The notes below the pieces were generated by a model, which worked only from the letters and a program-made list of their open reading frames with translations, was not told where the DNA came from and searched no databases. Of a stretch of DNA of 64,000 nt, positions 49,601-60,500 are shown piece by piece. Numbering within the stretch: the first letter of the stretch is position 1; every line of letters starts with the position of its first letter. The DNA is from Atrichornis clamosus (Eukaryota > Chordata > Aves > Passeriformes > Menuridae), in NCBI GenBank assembly GCA_013400975.1, contig WBMZ01009438.1, positions 186,001-250,000 on the forward strand, in the 5' to 3' direction. The position numbers and the translations under genes are program-made.

Positions 49601-51448
49601 TTCACAGACAGAAAGCAAATTTTATTTGAAGCAATCATTATTGTAGATAAGGGGTACAAGGCGGTATTTGTTCTGGGAAAATATCACACAATGGAACTAT
49701 AAACATTAAATTGGAGCTATGAATGCAGAGGAAATTTCTTGATTGATAAAACCAAATTTAAATAAGCACTTTTAAAATATTTTTGGCATATATCTTATTC
49801 TAATCTGAAGACTTTGGCATGTGTAATATATGTTATTCCAGTTTAAGCCTAAGTATTATCAACTGTTTAAAAGAAACTGCAAAGTTCACCTCTCAAAGAT
49901 AGACTACGAGCAAAGAGCACGTGTGTACCAGGTTGATGCCTAGAGATTTTTTAGTATTTTTCATATATTTGTAACTCTGTAGCTTTTAATATGTAGCTAT
50001 ATAGTATCTAATACCTTCTCACTTGTTTTTTACTTCTCTCACCTTTAGAACAATAGGTGATGTTTGCTACATGTTTTTTCATTGTCCAAGAAAAGAAATT
50101 CTTTACAGAATTGTTTTCCACCAGGCCTTGTAGACATAACAAGAAGTAGGGCAGAAACCCACGGAAAAACCCAAAAAGAGGGGATGGACCAGGGGGTGGG
50201 CTGCCAGAAAAACTGTGTTTCTAATTGGATAGACTTATCGAAAATAGGCTGAATAGCTGAATTTATATAAACTGTAAAAATCCGTTATGGGTGTGCTCTT
50301 TGGTTATGGAGCATCTGAAAGCTTTCATTAAATACCTACTCCCTATGTTATCTTCAGAACCTTGTTTGGGAAGTTGGTTTTTTTCTTTGCAGTTGAAGGC
50401 GTCAAGGTTCTGCAAATTCCTTGTCCTCTGCTTATTGTTAGACACAAAAACAGTCACCAAGCATACAGCATTAATCATACACATAAGTATTTGCAGAACG
50501 GTGACACCATTTGCTCCAGCTGCACTGCCGAAGACAGGCAGTATTAGAGCCAGGAAACAAATCACAAAGTCGGGGCATCCTCTTTCAGCTGGATCTGCTC
50601 AGTAAAAAACTCTGCTTGGAAATGGCTGCAGTCCTGCCTAATTAGGCAGACTGGACTAAACCTGACATCCAATGACTTTTTTCAGGGAAAATTGATCTGG
50701 GGATGAGTTGTGATTACGTGTTTCTGACATTGGCTGCTGCTGGAGAGAGAATACCAGATGAGATGTACTGCTCCAGCAAGTGCTAAGTTCTTAATTTAGG
50801 CACTTTGTGGAAATTGTTGAAAAAATATTCTAATTGGAAGGAACTTCTGCTTCTCCAGCATATAATTTTCTCCATTTTTTAGCACTGAGGCATTTGCATG
50901 AAAATAAGCTCCTTGTTTTTAAAATTCCACTGTGCTTGTTGTTTATTTCCCACTGGAATTCATAATCCTGTGTTTGCACAAAGCACTATAATCGGTTGCT
51001 GTGGAAGTGTTTCTATCAAAAGGAAATTATTATTAATAATCAAGAATGAACAGTTGCATAATAGAGATAAGTAAAATAAGCACCATTCTAATAATAATGC
51101 TAATCTCCATGAAACCAATCTCTTCAAATGCTTTGAAACAAACATATCTCAACAATAAAAATCATCTTTAAACATAAAGAGCAGTAAGAATCACAGGAGC
51201 AAGTACAGGTGGAGGTTGACTCTATCAACAAGAGTGGTGCATTTTGCTGATGGCAAGTTTAAAATTCTACCAGGAGCTATATTGGGTTTGTATGGCCAGG
51301 TTTTCGTGGCAGGGGGGTTACAGGAGTGGCTTCTGTGAGAAGCTGCTGAAAGCTTCCTCCACATTCAGTGAAGACAATGCCAGCCAGCTCCAGGATGGAC
51401 CCACCACTGGCCAAGGCTGAGCCCATCAGGTAATGTCTCTTTGATAGC

Positions 51449-51458
51449 ATATTTAAGA
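51449..51458 (+). promoter_or_regulatory. TATA-like element of the LTR
   Basis: CATATTTAAG lies about 170 bp into the LTR, in the position expected for a U3 core promoter. Roughly 700 bp then separate it from the polyadenylation signal, which would make the transcribed R region or the remaining U3 unusually long. The assignment is an inference from motif and position only. Confidence 0.4.
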
Positions 51459-51704
51459 AAGAAAAAAATGTTTTTGTGCAGATGTAATTGGGGCCAGAAA
51501 AGAGAGGAGTGAGAATATGTGAGAGGAACAGTTCTGTAGGCACCAAGGTCAGTGGAAAAGGAGGGGCAGGAGGTGCTCCAGGCACCATGGCCGAGATTCC
51601 CCTGCAGCCCGTGGTGCAGGCCATGGTGAGGCAGCTGTGCCCCTGCAGCCCATGGAGGACCATGGAGATGCAAAGCTCCACCTGCAGCCCATGGAGGAGA
51701 CCCA

Positions 51705-51960
51705 GTTTGGAGCAGGTAGATGCCTGGAAGAAGGCTGTGAACCCCTGGGAAACCCATGCCGGAGCAGGGTCCTGGCAGGGACCTGCAGACCCGTGGAGAG
51801 AGAAGCCCCCACTGGAGCAGGTTTCCTAGTAGGACTTGTGACCCTGTGCAAGGGACCCACACTGGAGCAGTCCATGGAGAGCTGTTGTCCGTGCGATGGA
51901 CCCACATTGGAGAAGTTCGTGGAGAACTGTCTCCCATAGGAGGGACCCCACGCTGAAGCA
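51705..51960 (+). repeat. Imperfect ~50-bp modules inside the LTR
   Basis: The word GGAGCAG recurs at 51709, 51761, 51814 and 51864, with degenerate copies GGAGAAG at 51909 and TGAAGCAG near 51954. Spacings are 52, 53, 50, 45 and about 45 bp. Each is preceded by CCCAC-type sequence and often followed by a G-T-G-G or T-G-G-A-G block. The array accounts for the long open frames that run antisense to this LTR. The same modules are visible, more decayed and partly inverted, in the LTR at 10590-11501. Confidence 0.75.
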
Positions 51961-52146
51961 GAGGAAGAACTCCTAATCCTGAGCAGTGGCAGGAACAACA
52001 TGTGATGAACTGACTGTAACCCCCACTCCCCATCTCCCTGCACTGCTGGGGGGGAGGATGTAGAGGTGGAGAAGGAAGGAGGGGTGAGGGGAACGTGTTT
52101 TTAATGTCTATTTTACTTCTTATTATCCTGCTCTGATTCTGTTAGT

Positions 52147-52152
52147 AATAAA
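52147..52152 (+). promoter_or_regulatory. LTR polyadenylation signal AATAAA (copy 2)
   Basis: A canonical signal lies in an AT-rich context about 190 bp before the LTR 3' end, at the same relative place as in the first LTR copy. Confidence 0.7.
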
Positions 52153-52338
52153 CTCAATTAATATCCCCAAGCTGAGGTTGTTTTGCCCATGACGGTATTT
52201 GGTGAGTGATCTCTCACGGTCCTTATCTTAGGTCCTGACCCTTTTGTAATATTTTCTCTCCCCTGTCCACTTGTGGAGGGCAGTGAGAGAGCGACTTTAG
52301 TGAGTGCCTGGCATTCAGCCAAGGGTCAATCCACTACA

Positions 52339-55009
52339 GTGCCCCAGACTAAAACTTTTAACACTCAACTGGCAATTAGTTACTTCATATAGGCAATTCC
52401 TGTTGGCCTAAAATACATGTAATAGTTTCTCCATGTCATCTATTTTTAAAATTTTCAAGAGAAGGAGAGGCTTTGCTGGTAGTTTACATTATTTCTGATA
52501 TGTTTACTGCAGACATAGAAAGATTTGTTTTCTTGTTCCTGAGACTCAGAAGTCTGCCATGGGTATCCTGTTTCTAAATGTTCTGGGAATCAGCAAAGAG
52601 AGTCTTCCAAAGGGCTTTTGACCAGATCACAATCTTGAAACATGTTTTGAAGTCCATGAGAGTCTGTTGGTATATAACTCCCTGCAGACCTTCAGAGTTG
52701 AAGCATCTTCCTCCTTAGCAAAGAACTTCCTCATTTGCCCTTGTAAGACACATTTCTTCTGTTTCAGCCCACTGATTTAATTTTTTAACCCAGACCCATG
52801 CTATTTCAATGGCAGTAGGAACAACTCTTGTTTTGGAGCAACGCACGTAGATCTGGACACTTAGTCAGGGCTCCTGGTCCCTGGATTTGCGTGCACCAGA
52901 CCTCCAGAGGAGGGATCTGTGGCCAGCCAAGCCACTCAGAGTCAGGTTTAGCACAAATCAGAATTTAAGAATAAAATGTTTACTTTAAAACATTGATAGG
53001 CAATCATGGAATGACATTATAAAAAGATAAAATAAATTGCCTTAACCAGGGCATGTTTAACAATAGAGATCCTCCTCCATAGCAGCTGGTGTCTATCCTT
53101 TTTTTGTTCTAGGTTAAACAATAATATCTCAAAAATAAACTAGTTCTTTTTTCTTGACAAATTGTTTCTTATTCCTCTTGCATCTTTTCCTCAATCATCC
53201 CACCTGCCCTCTGTCTGGGAAACATTCAGTCATTCCTTCATGCCAGCCCTAGCCAAGATGTTCAAAGCTTGCTTGCTTCTCCCCTGTGAAACCTCCCTCC
53301 TTGTTGCCTGTGCCTGGCACTAGACACCACTTGGTCCTCCATGTCCAGTAAGGAGAAAAAAAAGTCACTTTTTTCCTTTCCTTTTCTTCTACAGGTTGCT
53401 TTACATACTTTTCAAGAGCCAAAGTTAAATCTCATGTTTTTGTCTTCAGGCTTTTTGCCTGTTACAACATCCTAAGGAAATATTGATAAAACTTATGCAT
53501 GATAGTGTGATAAGTATTAACATTTTGGCTTCTTCCTCTATTCATAACTAGCTTTATTATGTGAGTCTAATATAAACATGTTACTTCAGAGATCAAAGGT
53601 GGGAATGGCTGTTTTATCACCTGCAGCCCCCTAAGACACAGTCTCAGTTAACAAGAGCCCTTGGAGGGGGTCACTAGGAAAGCAAATCGTCAGCCTGAAC
53701 ATCTGGTACACTCTTGCAATGAAAATTGGGGTACAGAGTAACTAGGGAATGTCACCACCTCACCAGAACTGGCTGTGACAGTGCCTGTGCCTCTCTCCTG
53801 GCCTCCCCACAGCTTTCATGCAGAGAGCAGCCTGGAGCTGAGGCTGACTGTACCAGGTGCAGGCTTCTTGTCAGGTCTGGCTGTCACCTGCCTTATATAA
53901 GTAAGCAAAACAGCCACACAGTTAAAGATTGTCCTGCTCTGTCTACCTAACTGTTCATTTCATTTAAGTGACCAATAAAACACAAAACTGGAGATGTGAT
54001 CCTAAATCAGCCTTTTCCTGAGTGGCCATGTTTCAAATGGAGTTAGGGCTTGTGGTTTTAAAGAAGAGCTAACTCTACTGCTTGAATATGCATCCTAAAA
54101 ACTTCTTTGATTTAAGATTTACTTCAACATGCATCCATCTAATATATGTGCATATCCTCCTTAAATACAATTGTAGAATTTCTTTCTAGTGAATTATATT
54201 TGTCCATAATAGGAAAAACAGAGAAGCAGTGGACAAGTGAAAATTCTTTATAATAGTAGTCACCCACAATTGCTTTCACGTCTGGCTCTTGGCAGACCAA
54301 AGGTTATTTGGGTTTTATAGGTAAGGTACAGAGGCATTTCCAAAGCAAATATCATTCTAAGACATGAAGACAAAAATATATAGTCCTTAATATGGACTCT
54401 AAATTACTTTATGCATGCATGACAAAGGTGAAACTGAAATATTTATATAATTGCCTTTTGTTACAAGGTTTGCCAAAGCCTGCAATCTGCCCTTTTACAA
54501 AGTGAAAGGACTGTATCTTGTCTGCTCATAATGGCACCTTTGGCATGGACTGGAGGTGATTATTTCTCTGTTTTGACAGATAGAGAGTTCAAGGTCCAGG
54601 TACCGCTTCTGTGGGTGCAGCCTTTGTCACTAAGTGAATTGTTCAGTGGTAACATGACACAGGAGGGGTTGGAAGTATCCTTGCCCTGCTCTCTTCATCA
54701 AGAAGATACCGCTGGCAAAAAACACATTATCAGACAATGAAGAAGAAGTGTGTCTCTTCCCTCAGTCAAATCAACTGCAATGATATAATTAACTAAATTC
54801 AAAGCCAACTGGTGTGGGTTAACTGAAACTTATTCAGTAAATAGACATGTAGCTGTATCTTCTCTTTGCCAATGATCTCCTCTGGCATTTATACATGAGT
54901 AACAGCACTCAAACCCTACACAGACGTGCAGGAAAATCCTTCTAGAATTCACATATAATGAGAAATATTCAGTTCAAACCAAAAAATGAGACATTAGTAT
55001 GCAGGCAAA
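52339..55009. other. Unique stretch with a possible minus-strand CR1 scrap
   Basis: No exon was recognised. At about 52715-52785, AAGAACTTCCTCATTTGCCC followed by TTTCTTCTGTTTCAGCCCA resembles the reverse complement of the CR1 ORF2 tail region. The match is short and weak, so it is only mentioned here. The region around 53100-53500 is pyrimidine-rich. Frames at 53726-53950 and 54531-54740 have no recognisable content. Confidence 0.4.
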
Positions 55010-56075
55010 TGGATGATATCTTGGAGGTGTATATGTTTGGATTTTCAAAAGGCTTTGAACAAGCTCCTTGCCAAAGACTGTTAAGCATCTGAGTTGTCAG
55101 GATATATGTGAGAATACACTCCTCTGAATTAGTGACTAGTGAGAAGACAGAACGTAAAGGACACAGATATGGTCCAAGTTTACAGTGAAGTGAATTTCAC
55201 AGCAGAATCCACTGAGGATTTGAGAGACCTGAATTAAATAGCATATCTGTGTATGACCTGGAAAGGAAAAAGGGGATAACTGAAGTGACAAGTTCACAGG
55301 GGGTGCAGAGTGATTCAGAGCAGCCAGGCCCGACTGCGTAGAAAAGCTGGAGGCAAGCTGATGGTGCAGAGCTGCAGAGGGATTACACAACATGGAGATA
55401 ATGGCAGGCAAATTTCAGTGTCTGTAACTGCAAAGTAATGCACATGGGGAAAAAACCAAAACCTTAAACTATATCTAATGGAGTCTGAAGAAGATTTAAT
55501 CAGTTGGGAAATAAATCTTGAAACCATGTGTTACTTCTCTGGAATTAACTCCATGTTCAGCAGTGGTTAAAAAGGCATTTAAGGAATTACTAGCAAAAGA
55601 ATAGAGACAAAACCAGACAATACTATTATGCCATTGTATAAATCCCCAGAGTATATATTCATTTAATATTGAGTACCACTCTGGTCATGGAAGGAATACA
55701 GATACAGCTGGAAGCAGTGCTGGTGGGCAGCAGGATGGTATGACTTCTGAATGAAACAACAACTAGAGAGAAGAGACTAGGGGCTCACTTTGGAAATCGT
55801 GTGATTGAAGGGGTCTATAGCACAGGGCTCCACAGTCAACACACTGTTGCTAAAACAAATAGGGAAAGTCTGTTGTCTACTTGCTGTTTTCCTGGGAAGA
55901 GTGACACGTTCTGGTAGCAGGTTTGAAACAAAGGTTAGGAAGAACTGTTTCACCCAGGACATAATTGTTTTGCTGAACTCAGTGACACAGGAGAATGTGA
56001 AGTGAAGAAAAAGTAATCATGTCAAAAGGGTATTAGAGCAGTTCATTAAATACCACCAAGGCTATTAATGTGATG
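55010..56075 (+). mobile_element. Long ancient CR1 LINE relic (RT core to near C-terminus)
   Basis: About 1 kb follows ancient amniote CR1 ORF2 in order. At 55021 the translation reads LEVYMFGFSKGFEQAPCQRL, the decayed V-x-Y-L-D-F-S-K-A-F-D-x-V-P-H-Q-R-L-L block. Later come TGACCTGGAAAGG and GGGGATAAC (N-D-L region), CTGCAAAGTAATGCACATGG (C-K-x-M-H-x-G), AGCAGTGGTTAAAAAGGCAT, ATGCCATTGTATAAATCCCC (L-Y-K-S), a GAGTACCACTCTGG-like block, GGTTTGAAACAAAGGTTAGG and ATTAAATACCACCAAGGCTA near the end. Many stops and indels show that it is old. The C-terminal end and 3' UTR fade out near 56075. It has no intact frame. Confidence 0.8.
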
Positions 56076-57347
56076 GTCTGTCTGCAGCTTCTTACTGAGG
56101 AAAATCCCTCAGCCATGGAGAGTGAATCTGTAAAAGCATGCCAGGTAACACCACATACATCCTCTCTATCTGCCCTCGGCATCAGTCACTGGCCGCTGGC
56201 CAAGGGCATGCACATGGCACTGGGTCTAACCTATTATAGCAACCCTCACCCTAATGTAATTTTCTCCTGAAACAAAGCCACAGTAACTTCATAGGGATAC
56301 TGCACCCCAGATTTTGCTGTAAAAAGACAAAGGACAAAGCAATCCCAGGTCTGTTTCTCTCCAGCGTACACAGCCCTCTTGTGCTCCCCAGCTGCCTTTG
56401 TGCCTGCAAGTTCTTGTGCTGTTCCCCAGAGCCTGCAACACAAACACCAATTTCATACTCTAAAAGCATCACTCTGGTGGGCTTCAGCCACCAGAAACTG
56501 CAAAAGTGGGAGGGACACCCACACATCCCCACACAAGCACAGCCACAGGGGTACTCCAAGTGGCTCAAGGAAAAGCCAGGGCCAAGTAATATATAATGAA
56601 AACAGAAGCAGCTTGCTCTGACAGAGGGGATCACCACTCAGTTGGGTTGGCACACATTGATTTTGCACTGCTGGCAAATTGATCCCAAGGTCTCTCAGTT
56701 GAAAGCTGGAGAATCTGGAGGGACAAAATAAAGAGTGTATGATGAGAAGGATGCTGAGAAATAGAGAGCAGATCCACATAAGGCAAAGGCGTTAGGCCAT
56801 CCTTTGGGATGCTCTGCCTATGGGAAGTTCAGTGAAAGACTGTGAAACTTCAGAAAAGTTCAGGGAGCTCTGGGGCCAGACAAATCACTACCCGCAACTA
56901 CTCTCGCCAGAATTTTCTCTGCAAACACTTCCACGTCTCTGATCGCCAAATGAAGATTTCTGCTTTGCTGCTTCAGCTTATCCGGGAGTCCTTGTCCCAG
57001 CCAATGCACTTACATTATTTTTAGCATACACAGTAAAATTCCATTTTGTTTCTTAAACATCCGGTTCTCCCAGACTTCACAACTGTGCTTTTGCTGAGGC
57101 CACACTGTTTTACAGGCTTATAACCTCCGCAGTTTAGCAGAGTCAGATTTATCAGATACCATGATGACTAAAACTGCAGAGTCCAAAGGAAATTATGAAA
57201 ATCTCAGTTGAAATAAGATACTGCAGTTAACATAGGAATTATTTTTTTCCCAGCTGAAGCAATCCAGATAAGCACCTGAGAATTTAGGCTTTAGAATTTA
57301 GAGGCTGTAGAAGCCTGGCTCACTACTAAGTCTGATATAGTGCATAA
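56076..57347. other. Unique non-coding stretch between two CR1 copies
   Basis: Minus-strand 56251-56637 (128 codons) and plus-strand 56379-56621 are both open across the same GC-richer patch, so neither is convincing as coding. No repeat family or RNA gene was recognised. Confidence 0.5.
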
Positions 57348-57593
57348 TCAAACTGAAAGGAGGCAGATTTAGATTAGATATTAGGAAGAAATTCTTCACT
57401 ACAAGGGTGGTGAGGCACTGGAACAGATTGCCCAGACAAGCCGCGGATGCTCCATCCCTGGTAGTGCTCAAATACAGGCTGGATAGTGGTCTGAGAAATC
57501 TGGTGTAGTTTAAGGTGTCCCTGCCCATGGCAGGGAGTTGGAACAAGATGATCTTTAAGGTCCCTTCCAACCAAACCGTTCTATGGTTCTATG
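57348..57593 (+). mobile_element. CR1 LINE, short 3' end fragment
   Basis: A severely 5'-truncated CR1 copy in plus orientation begins at CAAACTGAAAGGAGGCAGAT. It continues through the conserved ATTAGGAAGAAATTCTTCAC and GTGGTGAGGCACTGGAACAG segment, which encodes R-x-x-x-F-F-T-x-R-V-V-R-H-W-N-x-L. It ends with AAGGTGTCCCTGCCCATGGC, TGATCTTTAAGGTCCCTTCC and the terminal octamer variant GTTCTATG repeated twice. It looks closer to standard young avian CR1 than the relic at 55010-56075, so it is probably a later insertion. Confidence 0.95.
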
Positions 57594-60500
57594 ATCATTA
57601 TGACTATGGGAGTAACTGAGTTACTGTAAATCACACCTTCTACTTACGTGACACTGCTGCAGAACTATATGTTTTTTAGACACTCGTTGCTTAAAAGCTT
57701 AAAATGCATCAAATTCATTGAAAAAAAGGGAGCATTAGTGCCTCGCCTTGCCTTACACTGAACCCCTTGCCCTAAGCTGTGGAGCCAGACTAGGTTTATG
57801 GTGTGTATTTGAGGCAGGCAGGACTCCCAAACCTACAGCACTCAAATAAGGACACAGCAAAACACAGGTCCTCGTGCGAAGGGCAGGGCCACCAACCAGC
57901 ACTGCTCGCAGCCAAGTGCCTGGACGTGTGGCTTCTGCCTGCAGTGCTGAACAGCCTCCTGGCCGGGTGCTGCTCTCAGCTGAGCAGCAATGCTTGTCAG
58001 CTCCTCTGGCTCCCCTGGAGCGAGACCCTTCTGCAGGATCCACTCCTTCAGTACAGTTCCTTGAAGCAGTGCTCTGGATACAGGGCACCTATGACCTTGT
58101 CCTGTTCAGGAATTTTGATAAATCCCAAAAGGCACCCAGTGGTATCTTTAGATGCCTAAACAGCCTTATTAATCAGATCAATGGGTAAGGACAGCTTGCT
58201 CTCTGCACAAGTAATATAAAAAAATGGTGTTTATTAGCACGCTAAGCATAAACTGAGCGTTCCTTGTCCTAACGTCTGAAATGCCCAAATGGAAAACCTG
58301 ACAGGCATGGTGGGTTCACCCACCCACTTCCAGCTACCTCTGTTCTTGTCAGGGAAAGGGACAAGGAAATGACCAGCTTTCTGATGTCAAACACAAGTGA
58401 TGTTGGAGGACAAAAATTTTCAGGTGAGTCACTCAGATTCTGTGAAAACTAAGAAAGGAAAAAAAAAAAAAGGAAGAATAGGTTTAATGATCTTGTTTCT
58501 CACACTGTTCATAGACTGAGTCATTAAAAACCCAAGCTTGAGGCTCTGTTCCTCAGCCCTCTCCTGGAAGATCTCCTCTGCTTTCTGGTTTTTGTGTAAG
58601 GACTATATATTTTGGTCGAGGATAGTGCTGACACAGTGGCATCCACCAGCTGTCCAAATGCTGGCATGGGCAGCTGGGCAAGCCAAGAGCCCTCGAGCTG
58701 TGCAGCTTCAGCTGGGGGTCTGGCACAGGTGGAGATGCAGAGTACCTAATATTGGTTTAAAGGAGAAGTTATTCTGAATTGATTCCCTGTTGTTTTTAAT
58801 CACAAACAGCATTTGCCTTTGTTTTTGCTTTCTCTGCCTTACCCCATGTTAAGGCCCATTCTGCTCTTGCTGTCATCATGGTCCCCACTGAGGCTCAGCA
58901 CTCTTCACAGTAAAACTTAGCCTTTCAATTTGTCACTGGCAATACCAAGGTTAAACTCTTGAACACCCAACTGGGAAATCACAGAAAGGCTGAAGGCTTT
59001 TGAAGTTGTTGGCAGAACACTGTCCTGGTAAGATGTGGTGAGTTCATCTTGGCTGGCTACCAGATGCCCACCTAGATGCTCTCCCACTCCCTCTCCTCAG
59101 CAGAACGGGGACAAAATAAGATGGAAAAGATCATGGGCTGAGTAAGAAAACCAAAAGCTGTGCAGAGAAACAAAACAAAAAGAGAAATTTATTCGCTACT
59201 TCCCATCAGCAGGCAGATGTCCTGGCACTTCCTAGGAAGCAGGGCCTCAGTACATATAGCAATTGCTTGGGAATACAAACATCACAACCATGATGTCTCC
59301 TCATTTTCCTCCTTTACCTCAGCTTTAACACTGAGTACAGTGTCATATGGTATGGAATATCCCTTTGTTCACTTGTCTCTCCTTGCCTCTTGCCGCTCCC
59401 AGCCTGGCCTTTTTTGGAGTGGGAGAGTTGGCAAGACAGCCTTGACGCTGTGCAGTCACTACTCAGCAGTAGCCAGAACACTGGTATCCTCTCAGTACTG
59501 TTTTAGCCACAAATGCAAAGCCCAGCACCATGCAGGCTGGTGTGAAGAAAGACAACTGCGTCCCAGCCAGACCCAGGAAGTAAGAGCTGAAAGAGTCCAA
59601 TTGTCTATATTATGAAAGAAAAAGGAAAAAAGCAAAAACAAACAAACAAACCAAACAAAAAACCCAAACCCTGCCTCTTCTGTAAACAAGCCTACTACAG
59701 ACAACTATAGTTCTACAACTAATCCAACTTCATAGATGGCTACACTTCCAGCACCAACTAGTTCACTTGCAATAAAGAAGAACAAGCTCCATAGCTTGGA
59801 TTTATACATCCTCTGTCATGGATGCACAGAAGTTGAAAAAGATCTTTTATTTGTCTGTAGGATGATGATTCTTCTTTGCTCACTCAAAAAATAGGTGGAT
59901 TATTTTCCTGCCATTTCTTTATGCAACAAGAATTATAAGCTGATGATGCTTTAATTTTGGAAAGGATGTTCAATTGGAGAAATGATATGAAAAGGCTTAA
60001 ACCCTACAGACTGTTTCTGATTCCTTTTTCACTCTGGAATCATGAGTCCCTGCAGAGCTGGATGAGCTGTAAAGGCAATCGGATGCTGTGCATTGGCTGT
60101 TGTCAACTGGCCAGATGAGACCTCAGGAGCACTAACTCTGTTCTGCATGCTCAGATGTGATTTTGCACCAGGAAGCCGTAGATGGGACAAAATCCAGCAC
60201 CTTTCCCTGGAAAGGGGGAAAAAGAAAATCTCCTTTTAGATATAGTAAGCACTGAGGAGTTTGGTCTCTGTATAAACTTAGCTAAGACTGGCTGTATTTT
60301 CTAAATAGCAATGCCTAGCTGAAGCCAGGTGATGTACCAAAACCATGGAAAAATTGCTGAAGAGGGAAAGCAAGGCTTGGTTGCACCTCACTTAGCCCCA
60401 TCACGCTGAGCACACAGCATGCCCAGGTCCCACTGTAGCCAGCAGAGAGACACTTCTGAAACCCGTTCAGACATCATGTTGGCTGATTTCCCTTTGGGTT

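Larger units (their letters stand above)
41521..51279. other. Unique non-coding stretch, no gene recognised
   Basis: No host exon was recognised. The longest frame of the window is here: plus 48627-49295 (222 codons, rich in Pro, His and Ser, ending in oligo-T-encoded Phe), with no domain I know. Plus 46825-47127 (100 codons) has a balanced composition but no match I recognise. Plus 42007-42309 contains a pyrimidine-rich tract and a CAG acceptor-like site at 42081-42083. A GC-rich islet lies at 44735-44940. AT-rich sequence dominates 49500-50080. Small simple repeats are listed separately. Confidence 0.5.
51280..52338 (+). mobile_element. Endogenous retrovirus solo LTR, near full length (copy 2)
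   Basis: The element starts at TATTGGGTTTGTATGG (the usual TG terminus is changed to TA) and ends in TCAATCCACTACA. Between them are the U3-like part with CCAGCTCCAGGATGG and GAGCCCATCAGG, a TATA-like CATATTTAAG (51449-51458), a block of imperfect repeats of about 50 bp ending in GGAGCAG, GTGTGATGAACTGAC, an AATAAA polyadenylation signal (52147-52152) and a T-rich downstream part. No gag, pol or env sequence adjoins it, so it is a solo LTR left by recombination between LTRs, or a remnant. I could not identify a matching target-site duplication in the immediate flanks. A truncated relative lies at 10590-11501. The length of about 1.06 kb is long for an LTR. Confidence 0.9.

Noticed and set aside
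51365..52033. 222-codon minus-strand open frame
   Set aside because: It runs antisense to the ERV LTR and is made of the repeated ~50-bp modules; overlapping frames in other phases are open for the same reason. It is not a gene.
10590..52338. The two LTRs as the ends of one provirus
   Set aside because: They are in the same orientation, but about 40 kb apart, differ strongly in decay, and enclose no gag, pol or env sequence. They are independent remnants.
52715..52785. Minus-strand CR1 scrap
   Set aside because: Only about 50 bases resemble CR1 and the order could not be extended, so it is noted in the region entry but not called.
57298..57574. Minus-strand frames of 90 and 66 codons
   Set aside because: They are antisense shadows of the CR1 3' end at 57348-57593.
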